Assembly (NCBI GenBank): GCA_003427395.1
Contig: BFEA01000527.1
Span: forward strand, 1,028,685 to 1,061,580
From: Chara braunii
Lineage: Eukaryota > Streptophyta > Charophyceae > Charales > Characeae
Direction: 5' to 3'
DNA length: 32,896 nucleotides
Positions 1-10,173 of this stretch are shown here, in pieces (positions within the stretch are counted from its first letter, which is position 1; each line of letters opens with the position of its first letter). The translations under genes and the position numbers were made by a program. The notes under the pieces were generated by a model. The model was given only the letters and a program-made list of their open reading frames with translations. It ran no database searches and was not told the DNA's origin.

Positions 1-64
<64 letters not shown>
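1..64. repeat. (AT)n microsatellite at the window edge
   Basis: Uninterrupted AT dinucleotides run from the first base to position 64, so the tract probably continues outside the window. Similar tracts recur at about 5028-5056, 5630-5688, 5722-5818, 7970-8013, 9539-9566, 25779-25900 and 25925-25993. Confidence 0.95.
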
Positions 65-68
<4 letters not shown>

Positions 69-750
69 GAATTGTTGGTATTTTTGGCATCTTTGTCTGC
101 ATCCCGGTTGGTTTTGTCTCTTTGTTCGGTCCACGTGGGGGTGTTTTTATGTGGGTTGTTCAGTCCACGTGGTGGTGTTTTCATGTGGGACTTGTCATCA
201 AGGTTGTTTTCCTTTTGGCATCCTAGTTGGTTGGTTCCCGTTGTTCGGGAGGGGGTGCTTTTAGGTGGGGATCGTCATCTGGGATTGTCTTTATAATTTT
301 TTTTGCGGTTGGTGGCGTCCCAGTATCTCAGTTTGGACTAGTGAAGCATGCGTCGAAATAAGAATACCAACTTCTTGATGACGAATAAGGCCATCTGCTG
401 TGTATAGATATGTATCTTGCAGACAAGCATGTTTTGTCCTGGGTGGTCTTGTCCCGTCGTTTGGCCCGTGAAGGAGGGGCGGTGCTTGCATCTGGGACTT
501 GTCATCTATGATCCGTTTTTTTGTGCTGGTGCTTGTTGCCCCCTGTTTTGTTGTATTTGGCTGTTCCCTTCCTCTTTTCTTTGCCTCTTTGCCCTTTCGC
601 TGTGTGCAAGTGGGTCGATATGACACACGGGGGTGGGGGCAGCCCCCGCTCAACCTACATCCACGGGCACGGGGGTGGCCTTGTACGCAAGAGGACGTTC
701 TGTACAGGGGGAGTTGTAAGGAAGAAGATACAAAAATGAATTGATATCTT
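65..750. repeat. GT-rich stretch with four diverged ~35-45 bp copies
   Basis: No gene is visible. Two adjacent copies of a unit with the pattern TTGTTCGGTCCACGTGG, then GTGTTTT, then ATGTGGG occupy about 121-155 and 156-190. Weaker relatives lie near 239-270 and 451-500, the latter followed by the same CTGGGACTTGTCATC phrase as near 187. The short open frames here are of chance length and low complexity. Confidence 0.4.
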
Positions 751-1400
751 TTTTGTTTCCTTTTTTTTTTTTTTTTTCGCTCTTAGGCTCTAATATTCAT
801 GTGACGATATATAATGGAAGGCATGATCTCGTTTCACTCACGCAAGTCGCCTTGAATATGGTAGATGTGGCAGCACTGCTGTGTTGTTGTGGCTGAGCGG
901 TGACGTCATCCAGTTGGCGAGGGGAGTCATAACCCTGATTTTGGAATGAGCACTACAGAATCATAGTGGCTTTCGGTACATAGACTTGGAGTTTAGGGTG
1001 GTCGTGTGATAAACTTCCTCACCAGTTTCGTTTTGCTATCTGTACTTCGATCAATTGATGGTCATAGACGATAGGCTGGATAGGGATGAATGGGCTGGGT
1101 AGGGGGAAAAAAAAATGTTTTTTTCCGGTGGGTGTCTAACCATTCATTTGTCTGTCATGGATGTCTATTGTATATTAAGGCGATGTACATGCCGATGGTG
1201 GCTCTCGTAAAGCAGTGAGAAAGAGGTTTTCTTTGTTGTGAAAAAAAAAAAAAAAAAAAAAAAAACAACTGAAAATTACATGGGAGAGCGGGTTGAAAAG
1301 GGCCTTTACGAATCAGACTGCAAAAATGAATACCCAACAGCGAGGGGCCTTGTCGGCCCGAACTTAAATTCACGAGCAGCAACCCAAAAGACAAGTTCCC
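751..1400. other. No gene seen; poly(T) and poly(A) tracts
   Basis: A T17 run lies at 761-777 and an A25 run at 1241-1265. Nothing resembling a conserved protein is visible on either strand. The sequence TGTGACGATATAT near 805-816 is shared with the edges of AT tracts elsewhere in the window. The A25 run could be the tail of a retroposed sequence, but no body could be recognised. Confidence 0.4.
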
Positions 1401-2260
1401 TTAGGCATATGTCGCATCCAGAATGAATGAGATGAAAAGTCGTTTTGAACAGTCACAAACAGGTCCATCAAAAGTCATGTCTGTTCGTCAACGAGTCAAA
1501 GGCCACAGTCCGAGTCCAGTCATAATCCCACGAGTCAGTCCTGATTCAGACCAGGAGTACAAAAGACAGGCCCGATGGCCCAAAGCAGCAGCAGACCATG
1601 GGAAAAGATACTGGGACCCACACTTTGCAACAAAAGGTACTGGGCAGGAGTCCCAGGGACACTTGAGGCTGAACGCAGGCCACGCCAGACCAGTCCAGCA
1701 CTATAAAGGACTGGCCAGCCTCCCATGTGGACAGATGCTCACTTCACATGAGAGTCTGGAAGTGCCGTGACACTTGTGCGCTAGATGTGTGTGGGCTGCG
1801 CTAGGCTGTGAGCAGTGCTACATGAGAGGGAGAGAAGAAGGGCGCTGGCTGGAAGGAAAGCAGCCATAGCTGCGCCAGTGCTAGATAGCATGTTAGTAGG
1901 GATAGTTAGTAGAAGACACCAAAGAGTAGTATTCAAAGTTGATCCTCGTGTGATAGGGAGTGTACATGCACGATGAGTGGGAGTAGACCAGGACAGTAGA
2001 CATAGAGAGAGAGAGAGAAGAAAGCTGACGAGAGGGGAAGGTGTGAGCTATGGTGACACTTACCTGTTGAGCGCTGTTGTTGACGTAAGGCAGCTGGCGC
2101 TGATGAGAGGCAGGCCTGGAACTCATGTTGATTGAAGAAGACTTGAGTTGAGTTTCCTGGTTCTCTGTGCGGCGCTGAATATTTTGGACTCACGATGTTC
2201 CCTCTTTAATCTGGTGTTTGATAATTGAGTTGAGTTTCCTGGTTCTCATTCATTTTCTAT
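1401..2260 (+). other. Possible LTR- or promoter-like stretch
   Basis: No protein-coding gene is recognised. A TATAAAG box stands at 1702-1708 in non-AT-rich sequence. A perfect 23-bp direct repeat (2143-2165 and 2225-2247) lies 82 bp apart near the right end. A GA-rich run sits around 2005-2022. A transcription start in a solo LTR or an old promoter would look like this, but no matching second LTR was found and the boundaries are not defined. Confidence 0.2.
1702..1708 (+). promoter_or_regulatory. TATA-box-like sequence
   Basis: TATAAAG in a GC-balanced context (CAGCACTATAAAGGACTGG). It is the clearest TATA box in the left part of the window, but no downstream gene is recognised, so its function is unproven. 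Confidence 0.25.
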
Positions 2261-3696
2261 TGGGCTCTGTGTGAGATATCGCAATCTTTGAAATCTGTGT
2301 AGATGCATGTGATTGGATGCACTCAAGCAAGTAATGAACCGTTGGGTTCCTTGCAGGTTCGATCATCTGCAAACCTGAGCATTTGGGCACTGGGAACTGT
2401 TGAATAACTTTAAGCAAATACTTACTTTCAAAAAAAAAAAAAAAAAAAAGATTTTTCCCCCAAACACAGAGCAGGGGTACGCTGGGTGACCGTTGGGTGA
2501 AAAGCCAATAAGAAACAAAGAAGTAGGTATGTGCATTGATTTGCACACAAATCTTCTCATGTACACCAGGGAAATCTTCCTGCCAATCCTTTCTCGACGT
2601 TCGTTGCATAGGACGTGGTGGCCACACCACTCTGGAAATGTGAAAAAGACAAAAATGTGGCGGGTTCATCTGGTCATGTTCTAGAGGGAGGTTCATTCGT
2701 GGGGATGCGCATATTCTCATATTCCGCACGAGTTGTCCACTCCTTGAGACTAAAAGTGGCACTGCATAAACAGTGAAATCACGGAAACACGAGACCGAAA
2801 TGTATATGGTCACAAAAGGATAATACAGACACATAGCGAGTGCATGTCCTTGCATTGCACTGCCTACGCTGCATATGATGGATGAAGGTTTGAATTCCTG
2901 CCACTGTCACTTTGTTGATGAGGGCTTTTGCACTGGCATTGTCCTGTCATTTAGCAGGCAAACTCTTCCGACGACCTTTCCATGGATATCCGAAAATCAC
3001 CTCTTTTCCAACACTTTTCCGGTGGGGACCAGGCCTTATGTTAAGGTGTTGCAGCGTCTTTGGTGGCCAAGTACGGCCAAGTATGAAGAGGGATAAGTTA
3101 AACCAAATGTATCTCGGGAGTTGCCAGGTTTTTCAAGGAGACAAACCATGCATATAACCAGATGTAGGCTAAAAGCACCACTACTTCCAAAAGTCGTGCC
3201 CGTTCAAAAGCCACCGCAATTGTAAGGAATGTACGGGCCACTCCAGAAGCGTCCAAATTCATCCGTCTCGAAAAGTTTCTACTCTATTTGTTTTCGCCAC
3301 CTATAGCTGGGGCAAGTTACTGGTCGTTTAAACCACTTGTTCCTTTTCCATTTATAACCTCCAGGCCTGAATCGCCCTGCGTGCCACAAAAACGCGAAAC
3401 GGCACAAGCTGCCAGCGCCAGGAATTTCACGGTGGCCATGAACTTCCTTGTTTACCGGCCGCACTTTAGATTTCTAATTTTCAGGCGGGGAAATGTACAG
3501 GTGGTTTAATCTACATAAATCGAACCTCTTCTTAATCCTGAAGGATCAGGTCAGCGTTTGTGTGTATATCAGGGACACCTAGGTGACAAGCAGGAAAGGA
3601 AACAGGTTGAGTTTTTTTATAGTTGTTGATAAATTTAAAAATTTCCAACTTCTTTCGCTGCATACTCCAACCAGCTAGAGCAAAGAAAAATTTACC
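2261..3696. other. Unassigned intergenic sequence
   Basis: No conserved protein, RNA or repeat is recognised. An A20 run lies at 2430-2449. A long minus-strand open frame (2250-2855) spans this run, where it encodes polyphenylalanine, and otherwise shows no domain; I regard it as chance. Several degraded fragments could be ancient transposon debris. Confidence 0.35.
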
Positions 3697-3740
3697 GGTA
3701 ACCATGGTTACCAGCCGTACGTACGGAGGCCCCCAACCTT
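3697..3740. repeat. Isolated R1-type palindromic GC module
   Basis: Positions 3697-3712 form a perfect 16-bp palindrome, GGTAACCATGGTTACC. It is followed by AGCCGTACGTACGGAGGCCCCC. The same elements in the same order (GGTAACC inverted around a core, then AG(C)CCGTACGTACGGAGG) mark the hairpin section of the R1 repeats at 5.05 and 8.79 kb, but here the (AT)n core is reduced to AT. It sits at the end of a decayed gag reading frame, which it appears to interrupt. Confidence 0.5.
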
Positions 3741-4500
3741 TTTCACTATCCTATTTTTTACATTCCTTTCCAGGGTTTTACAATAGGTAGTTGTATGACC
3801 TTCTTCACCATAATAATAGCAAGAGGAGCTTTTTCTCGGCCGGTTTTTATATTTACCTCTTTCTCTGTTATCTCTATCAGCATTACCCCCAATTTGGAGT
3901 ACCTTCAATTTGACTGCTCTTTCGTCTACAGTAACTATAATCCAATCCAAAAGGTAAGTTGCTCAACCGGACCATGCAGTATCACTTATCTTATGAGTAT
4001 CATAAACATCATCAAGAGGTAAATCTCAGGGTGAATATAATCAGTAATATGAAATCTGTGTTTAGAAGTTTTCAGGAAAAAGACTTCACTGTCACAATTA
4101 AACGGCTCTCTTGTTTGTCCTACCATGAGAATTGTTTCCCAGAGAGATATCCAATCTTTTCCGTCTCCAAAGTGCTTAACGGTTAAAAGATGAGTGAGTC
4201 TCTCAAATTAACTCCTGCTCCGCAAGCTACTCTCTCATGTAGTTCGTCTTCACAGTTCTAAGATCCATAGTAATCCGTCTTTTCTTCTCGACCTAATGGG
4301 GCATAGATCCTCACATCCAACCCATCAATCTTAAGAAATCCGGTGACTGGAACATAGAATCTGAACAAAGGAAAATAGAATCTCAAGTGCCCTCTCTTGC
4401 AAACATCATACCTCAATATAACAAAAGGAGTCGCAGTTTCATTAACTTTATTCAACTAGTCTTTAATGATGGTTACTGCAGTAACTGACATAAGGTTTTA
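3708..4500 (-). pseudogene. Decayed gag fragment with degenerate zinc knuckle
   Basis: The clearest part is an open stretch at 3708-3950 (80 codons). It is rich in Lys/Arg and contains a CCHC-like nucleic-acid-binding knuckle at 3780-3821, read CYYYGEEGHTTTYC. The spacing C-x2-(C)-x4-H-x4-C is kept, but the second Cys is Tyr, so zinc binding would be impaired. Upstream on the minus strand (4258-4455) a second open stretch has a gag-like feel (VTGFLKIDGLDVRIYAPLG), with several stops between. The last residues before the stop come from the R1-type module at 3697-3740, so the 3' end is not original. This fits a very old Ty3/gypsy gag remnant; the extent to the right is uncertain. Confidence 0.5.
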
Positions 4501-5027
4501 GTGCTTCAATTATTCTTTCATCTTCAAAGCACAGTCCACCATGGTCATCCAATTATTCTTTTGAAATTTGAGTCCTTTTGACCCGTGTGCTCGAAGTAAA
4601 ACTCTTGTTCATCCTTTTGAGTTTCAGTCTCTCACCAAACATAAGATCAACGACCCGTTTTCAGTATTTGCAATACCCACACCCCTCTAGTCTCGCTTCT
4701 GACACATAAACCCTGACATTATATTAATCAAGCTCAAGGAATCAACAAGTAAGGGCATATAAGCTATTGTGCTCCCATCCTCTCTTCTTCACAGCCTCAT
4801 ACCTCGCAACTTTATAGGGAAATATTTTTTTATTTTTAGTGAGTTAAGGGAACTTAGAAGTTTTTCAATTCTCTCCTTGCTCAATCTCTCATGTCCTATG
4901 CATCACCCGCGGCCGCAGCCGCGGGGTCAAACTCAGTGGGCAGCGACGTTTGTGACCCGGCCATGAAGGGGGGCCTTGAAGTCACAGTCACAATTTTTAC
5001 GGATTTTTCCTCGACAAATTCAAACCT
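4501..5027. other. Unassigned; short GC palindrome near 4907
   Basis: No gene is recognised. A compact GC-rich inverted sequence (CCGCGGCCGCAGCCGCGG) lies at about 4907-4924. Sequence from about 4975 onward leads into an (AT)n tract and the first R1 repeat. Confidence 0.35.
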
Positions 5028-5628
5028 ATATATATACATATATATATACATATATACAGGGTCACCAGCCCGTACGTACGGAGGTTCCCATGCATACCTC
5101 CGTACGTACGGGTGTTCGGGGTCCCGTACGGGGTCCAAACCCGACGGCGTTGGGCCCCCGCGAAAATATTATTTCGGGGCCTAAAGATAAGTTGTTTTTT
5201 CTGAATTCTTTTTTTGTCAGTTCCCTATGACGTGAGGTACATGCCTATGACATTTCAAGTTATTTGGATCAGCAAAATACAAATTAAAAATTGCCAACGA
5301 TGGCGGTGTCAAAACGTGCTCGCCCACGTTTTTTTTCACTTTTTACTTTTTGTTTTCACTTTAGTTCGGGATCTAAACAATTTTATTACTTTTTGAACCT
5401 TTTTCACTGGGTTTCGGATTATGTGAAGTACACATCTGTAAATTTTCAAGGCATTTAGCTATGCCAAAACAAAATGAAAAATCGCCAAAAATGGCGGTGT
5501 AGAAAATATGCTAGTGCAATTCCTAAATTTAATTCTCTTTTTATTTTTATTTATTTTTATTATTGGCATTTGTTCTCGGAATTTTATTTTTATTTCAAAT
5601 TTAGTATCTTCAATTTCTTTTTTTCTAT

Positions 5629-5692
<64 letters not shown>

Positions 5693-5735
5693 TGGTCCGC
5701 GTTCGGCCCAAACGGCCGAACGCATATTTATATAT
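5028..5735 (-). repeat. R1 repeat, copy A (inverted)
   Basis: This copy is the reverse complement of the 7.3-10.2 kb array. Reading plus-strand it has (AT)n, then ACAGGGTCACC, then a hairpin at 5069-5112 with perfect 17-bp arms (5069-5085, 5096-5112) and a 10-nt loop. Two A/T-rich half-units follow, each with a GGCGGTGT core (near 5301 and 5492). The copy ends with (AT)n at 5630-5688 and TTTTTGGTCCGCGTTCGG, the complement of the A-tract junction. It has no coding capacity; open frames over it are artefacts of AT repeats. Confidence 0.7.
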
Positions 5736-5754
5736 ACATATATATATATATCGT

Positions 5755-5812
<58 letters not shown>

Positions 5813-5896
5813 TATATAGATCACACAAATATATAAAAAAACATATTTTTTTTTTTTTTAATTTTTTTTTTTAAAAAAAAAAAAAAAAAAGAAAAA
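5736..5896. repeat. (AT)n tract with CGTCAC island, then T/A homopolymers
   Basis: AT dinucleotides are interrupted at about 5751-5757 by CGTCACA, the same interruption seen in other AT tracts of the window. From about 5846 the sequence becomes T-runs followed by A-runs, which could fold back on itself. No gene is present. Confidence 0.8.
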
Positions 5897-6547
5897 GGTC
5901 AGTCCACTTGGGGTTACCGTAGCCGATGACTCCAGGGAGACTCAGTCCGAGCTAACCGTGGTTGGACTGTGGGTGTCAACGTAATGATGGTGCGGTACAT
6001 GTTGATGTGAGCGAGGGTGGAACGTGCGAGAATCATTGGTGGGTTAGTACTACTGTCGTCACCCATATAGAACGCCCGGTCATTTTGGCTGCATCTGGAC
6101 CGCACTTTGTGCCAGATACATCAGCAATGACAGGGGCGTTCTATTCGGCTGAAAGAGGCAGGGATTAACGTAATGGTGGTGGGTGTTGACGTTACGGGTT
6201 GTGGATATTGATGCAACGGTGGTAGCTGTCGACCTAATATGGGCTTGAAAAACGTCCAGGTTCGTTGATTCCTAGGAAGAAACAGAGCCCCGCGCCACTG
6301 CGGCCTGGCGATATAGATATGGCGCACTTGCATGTACTACTTGTGCGGACATGTGATATCATGGAGATTGGATGTGCGCAGGTTTTCTTTTTTGGGGGGT
6401 GGGTGGGTTCCCTACTCCTGTTTGAAGAGTACACGCAAATCATGCTTCCCTCGGTCTTTCCGGACATTTTCGTTTCTTTTTCTTCATTTTCCTTTTTTCT
6501 TCTTCCTTCTTGCGCTCCTTTTCACAAAGACCGACGGGGATTGAGAT

Positions 6548-6580
<33 letters not shown>

Positions 6581-7130
6581 GCCGCTGACAAGCCCCAGGT
6601 AAGTCAGAATTCTGTTATTCTGGGCATTTGATTCTATCTGGATTAGAGCTCGAGTCTGTATTTCAGCGGGTCGTGGGTGGACCAGGTGCATCCGGGCGAG
6701 GCCAACATTTTGAATGCATCGCCTGCAGAAAGCGTCCAAATGCATATAGAGTGGTGTGTAGCAGAGGGACGCCCTTTTTTTTGTCACCCGTTATCACAGT
6801 GGCGACTGAGGACTGGTTGTATTACGGAGACGGCTTTTTTTTTTTAGGTTGAATTTTTGTACGCTTTTGACGGCTTTTTTTTTTAAGGTCTCTTCGCTCT
6901 TCTCTTTTCCTTTTTTTTTTACAACATTCTTAAGCCATAATCAATGTGCATGGGTTGAGCTGATCTTAAGACCTGACACTTGATTTTCTCACAATATCAT
7001 GCAACGTTTTTGGGTGATGACGTATCTTTGAAATTCTGGATGTGTGTTTTTCACCGGTTATCACAGACTGTGGCAACCGATGAGTCTATATACCTATCTA
7101 ATCGGCCAGGACAATTCAGGAAGTTGTCGT
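5897..7130. other. Unassigned; (ATC)11 microsatellite and donor-like site
   Basis: No conserved gene is seen. (ATC)11 occupies 6548-6580 and produces polyhistidine or polyaspartate in chance open frames. A perfect splice-donor-like CAG|GTAAGT lies at about 6596-6604, but no convincing exon precedes it. Two copies of GACGG followed by a T-run and (T)AGGT lie near 6828-6849 and 6869-6888. Confidence 0.35.
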
Positions 7131-7195
7131 ATATATATATATATCGTCACAAACAGAACTGCCCGGTAAACCGTAGGCATATATATATATATATG
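7131..7195. repeat. AT tracts enclosing a 29-bp module shared with 25.9 kb
   Basis: Positions 7141-7169 (starting ATATCGTCACAAACAG and ending CCCGGTAA) reappear in reverse complement at 25898-25926 with one mismatch, again inside AT dinucleotides. The flanking AT tracts are at 7131-7146 and about 7182-7195. Confidence 0.7.
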
Positions 7196-7341
7196 CTACG
7201 ACTTCGCTAGCTTCCTGCTACGGTTTTTTCCGGTCAGGTCGAGCGGCAGTGGTCGGGGCCGTTACTAGGCGGCCATGCTGTGCCTCTAGTGCCAGCGGCA
7301 TGTCTGGAGTGTATTTTTTGGCTGTGACAGACCTTTCTTTG

Positions 7342-7342
7342 N
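7342..7342. other. Ambiguous base (N) at a homopolymer
   Basis: An N precedes a long A-run. Other Ns are at about 25853 (in AT repeats) and 32800. All lie at or near low-complexity sequence, so lengths here are unreliable. Confidence 0.95.
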
Positions 7343-7373
<31 letters not shown>

Positions 7374-8099
7374 TCATCAAAAAATTCTGAAAAAAGATAT
7401 GTTATGGAGAAACATACACTAAACAAGATTTGCCTGAGCATTACATCCCAATTCCTTACCAAATTTGAAATAAAAATAAAATACAGCAAACAAATACTAA
7501 TAATAAAAATAAATATAAATAAAAAGAGAATTAAATTTAGTGAGCGCGCAAGCATGTTTTCGACACGGCCATCTTTGGCGATTTTTCATCTTGTTTTGGC
7601 ATAGCTAAATGCCCTGAAAATTCACAGATGTGCTCTTCACATAATACAAAGCCCATTAAAAAAGTTTCAAAAAATAATAAAATTGTTTAGACCCCGAACT
7701 AAAGTGAAAACAAAAAGTAAAAAGTGAAAAAATACGTGGGCGAGCATGTTTTGACACCGCCATCTTCGACGATTTTTACTTCATTTTTGGCTAAGCCAAA
7801 TGACTTGAAAATTTACAGGCATGCACCTCATGTCATAAAGAACGCAAAAAAAAAAAATGCAAGAAAAAAATAATTATGTTTAGACCCCGAAACAATTTTT
7901 GGCGGGCGCCGAACGCCGTCGGGTTCGGACCCCATACGGGACCCCGAACGCCCGTACGTACGGGCCGGTTATATATATATATATATATAGATATAGATAT
8001 ATATATAGATACAAGGTAACCAGCGTTCGGGACGGGCCGAACGCCCGAACGTCCGGGCCCCCCTATAGACACGTTCGGCCGTTCAGACCGAACGCGGAC

Positions 8100-8100
<1 letters not shown>
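7343..8100 (+). repeat. R1 repeat, copy B
   Basis: The order is A-tract, a GTCATCAAAAAATTCTGAA head and first half-unit with CGACACGGCCATCTTTGGCG (near 7560). A second half-unit follows with GACACCGCCATCTTCGACG (near 7753), then a CpG-rich block. In this copy the hairpin has shrunk to the palindrome CCCGTACGTACGGG (about 7951). Next come (AT)n at 7970-8013 and a second GC block with AGCGTTCGG and CCGAACGCC arms, ending CCGAACGCGGACC. It contains no coding sequence. Confidence 0.75.
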
Positions 8101-8145
<45 letters not shown>

Positions 8146-8921
8146 GTCCAAACAATCTGAAACAAATATATGCTATGAAGACAGACAAACTGAACAACAT
8201 TTGCCTCAGAGTTACCTCCAAACTCGATACCAAATTCGAATTAAAAATGAATAACGGAAAATCAAAAATAATAATAGAAACAAAAAATTTGAAGAGAGAA
8301 TTATAATCAGTGTGCGGGCGGGCACGTTTTAAACACCTCCATCTTTGAAGATTTTTTATTTTTTTTTGGATAAGTGAAATTCCCCGAAAACTCATAGATG
8401 TATATCTCACATGATACAAAACTCATTAAAAAAAAATTAAAAAAAAAAATTTGGTTAGGCCCCGGAACAAAGTGAAAACAAAAAGAGAAAAGAGAAAAAA
8501 AACAAAATAGTGAGTGGGAGAGCACGTTTTGACACCGCCATCTTTGGAGGTTTTTCATTTTTGTTTGGCTAAGCGCAATTATCTCAAAATTTAGAGGCAT
8601 GTACCTCACATCATACGGAACTCACAAAAAAAAATTCAAGAAAACATAATAATTTTTAGGCCCCGAGATAATTTTTGGCGGGGGCCGAACCTCTTCAGGT
8701 TCGGAGGGGTTCGGCCCCCGAACGTGCCCCCGAACGTGCCCCCGAACGCCCGAACGTACGGAGGTTGGCCCGAGGGCCTCCGTACGTACGGGCTGGTAAC
8801 CCTGTACATATATATATATACGGCTGCCGGCGTTCGGGACGGCACGAACACCCGAACCCGAACGCCCGAACGTTTGGGACCCCCTCTCGACACGTTCGGA
8901 CGTTCGGCCAAACGCGGAACC
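8101..8921 (+). repeat. R1 repeat, copy C
   Basis: This copy starts with a run of about 42 A and follows the same order as copy B. Half-unit cores lie near 8329 and 8530. The hairpin is at 8750-8791, with 15-bp arms (8750-8764, 8777-8791; one mismatch) and an inner GGCCCGAGGGCC. GGTAACCCTGTA leads into a short AT core (about 8808-8820), followed by the second GC block and CGAACGCGGAACC. Extra copies of CCCCGAACGTG precede the hairpin at about 8716-8745. Confidence 0.75.
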
Positions 8922-9534
8922 AAAAAAAAACAAAAAAAAAAAAAACAAAAAAAGGTTTCCAAAAATTCTGAAAACAAAATATGTCATGCAAAAGAGTAAA
9001 CTTAACAACATTTGCCTCAACAATACGTCCAAATTCATTACCGAATTTGAAATAAAAATCAAATACGAAAAATAAATAATATTAATGAAAATAAGAAAAA
9101 ATAAAACGAGAATGAAATTATTGCGTGGGCGAGCAAGTTTTTGACACCGCCATCTTTGGCGATTTTTCATTTTTTGTTGGCTTTGTCAAATGCCATGAAA
9201 TTTTATAGATATGTTCCTTACATAATAGAAAACCTACAAACAAAGTTTGAAAAAATAATAATTAGTTAGTGGGAGAGCAAGTTTTCACACCACCATCTTT
9301 GCCGATTTTTCATTATTTTTAGGCTCCACAGAATGACTTCAAAACTAATACACAGGTAGCTTACATAACAGAGAACTCACAAAAAAAAAATCAGAAAGAA
9401 AAATAATCTTAAGGTACCAAAATATTTTTTTTGAGGTGTCCGAACCCCTTCGAGTTCGGGCCCTGCACTAGGACCCGAACGCCCGAACGTTCGGGGGTCA
9501 GCTTAGTCGCCTCTGTACGTTCGGCCTGGTAACC

Positions 9535-9570
<36 letters not shown>

Positions 9571-9670
9571 GGTAACCGGCGTTTGGGACGGGCCGAACGC
9601 CCGAACCCGAACGCCCGAACGTATGGGACCCCTTGGGGATGCGTTCCGCCGTTCGGGCCGAACGCGGAAC
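8922..9670 (+). repeat. R1 repeat, copy D
   Basis: This is the same architecture. Its half-units resemble those of copy G at 26.1 kb more than those of B or E: both share AAAACGAGAATGAAATTATT and the ACACCACCATCTTTGCCG form of the second core, which suggests subfamilies. The AT core with its flanks (9528-9577) is a perfect 50-bp palindrome. The hairpin upstream of it (about 9484-9525) has several arm mismatches. Confidence 0.75.
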
Positions 9671-10173
9671 CAAAAAAAAAAAAAAAAAAAAAAAAAAGTC
9701 ATCAAAAAAATCTGAAAAAAATATATGTTATGGAGAAAACTAAATTAAACAAGATTTGCCAGCGCATTACATCCGAATTCCTTACTAAATTTAAAATTAA
9801 AATAAAATAAGGAAAACAAATACTAATAATAAAAATAAATAAAAATAAAAAGAGAATTAAATTTAGTGAGTGCACGAGCATGTTTTCGACACCGCCATCT
9901 TTGGCGATTTTTCTTTTTTTTTTTGGCATAGCTAAATGCCCTGGAAATTTACAGATGTGTACTTCACATTATACAAAACCCACTAAAAAAATTTCAAAAA
10001 ATAAAAAAAATTGTTTGGATCCTGAACTAAAGTGAAAACAAAAAGTAAAAAGTGAAAAAATACATGCGTGAGCACGTTTTGACACCGCCATCTTTGGCGA
10101 TTTTGAATTCTGATTTGGCTCAGCCAAATGACTTGAAATTTTACAGGCATGTACCTCACGTCATAGAGAACTA
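9671..10173 (+). repeat. R1 repeat, copy E, truncated on the right
   Basis: The A-tract and both half-units are present, with CACCGCCATCTTTGGCG cores near 9891 and 10083. Similarity stops at about 10172 (CATAGAGAACT) where other copies continue with an A-run and the CpG block. The break coincides with the start of the sequence leading to retroelement 1, so an insertion or recombination junction lies here. The missing right half was not found at the other end of element 1. Confidence 0.65.

Noticed and set aside
2250-2855. 201-codon minus-strand ORF
   Set aside because: It crosses an A20 tract read as polyphenylalanine, has no domain or gag/pol resemblance, and the rest of its composition looks non-coding.
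5459-5836. ORFs of about 120 codons on both strands made of Tyr-Ile repeats
   Set aside because: They are translations of (AT)n microsatellites and R1 repeat sequence.
6440-6787. ORFs with polyaspartate or polyhistidine
   Set aside because: They result from (ATC)11 and have no other coding signal.
8622-9170. 182-codon minus-strand ORF and its shadows over R1 copies C/D
   Set aside because: It spans A-tracts, the GC hairpins and AT repeats of a non-coding repeat; other R1 copies do not keep the frame.
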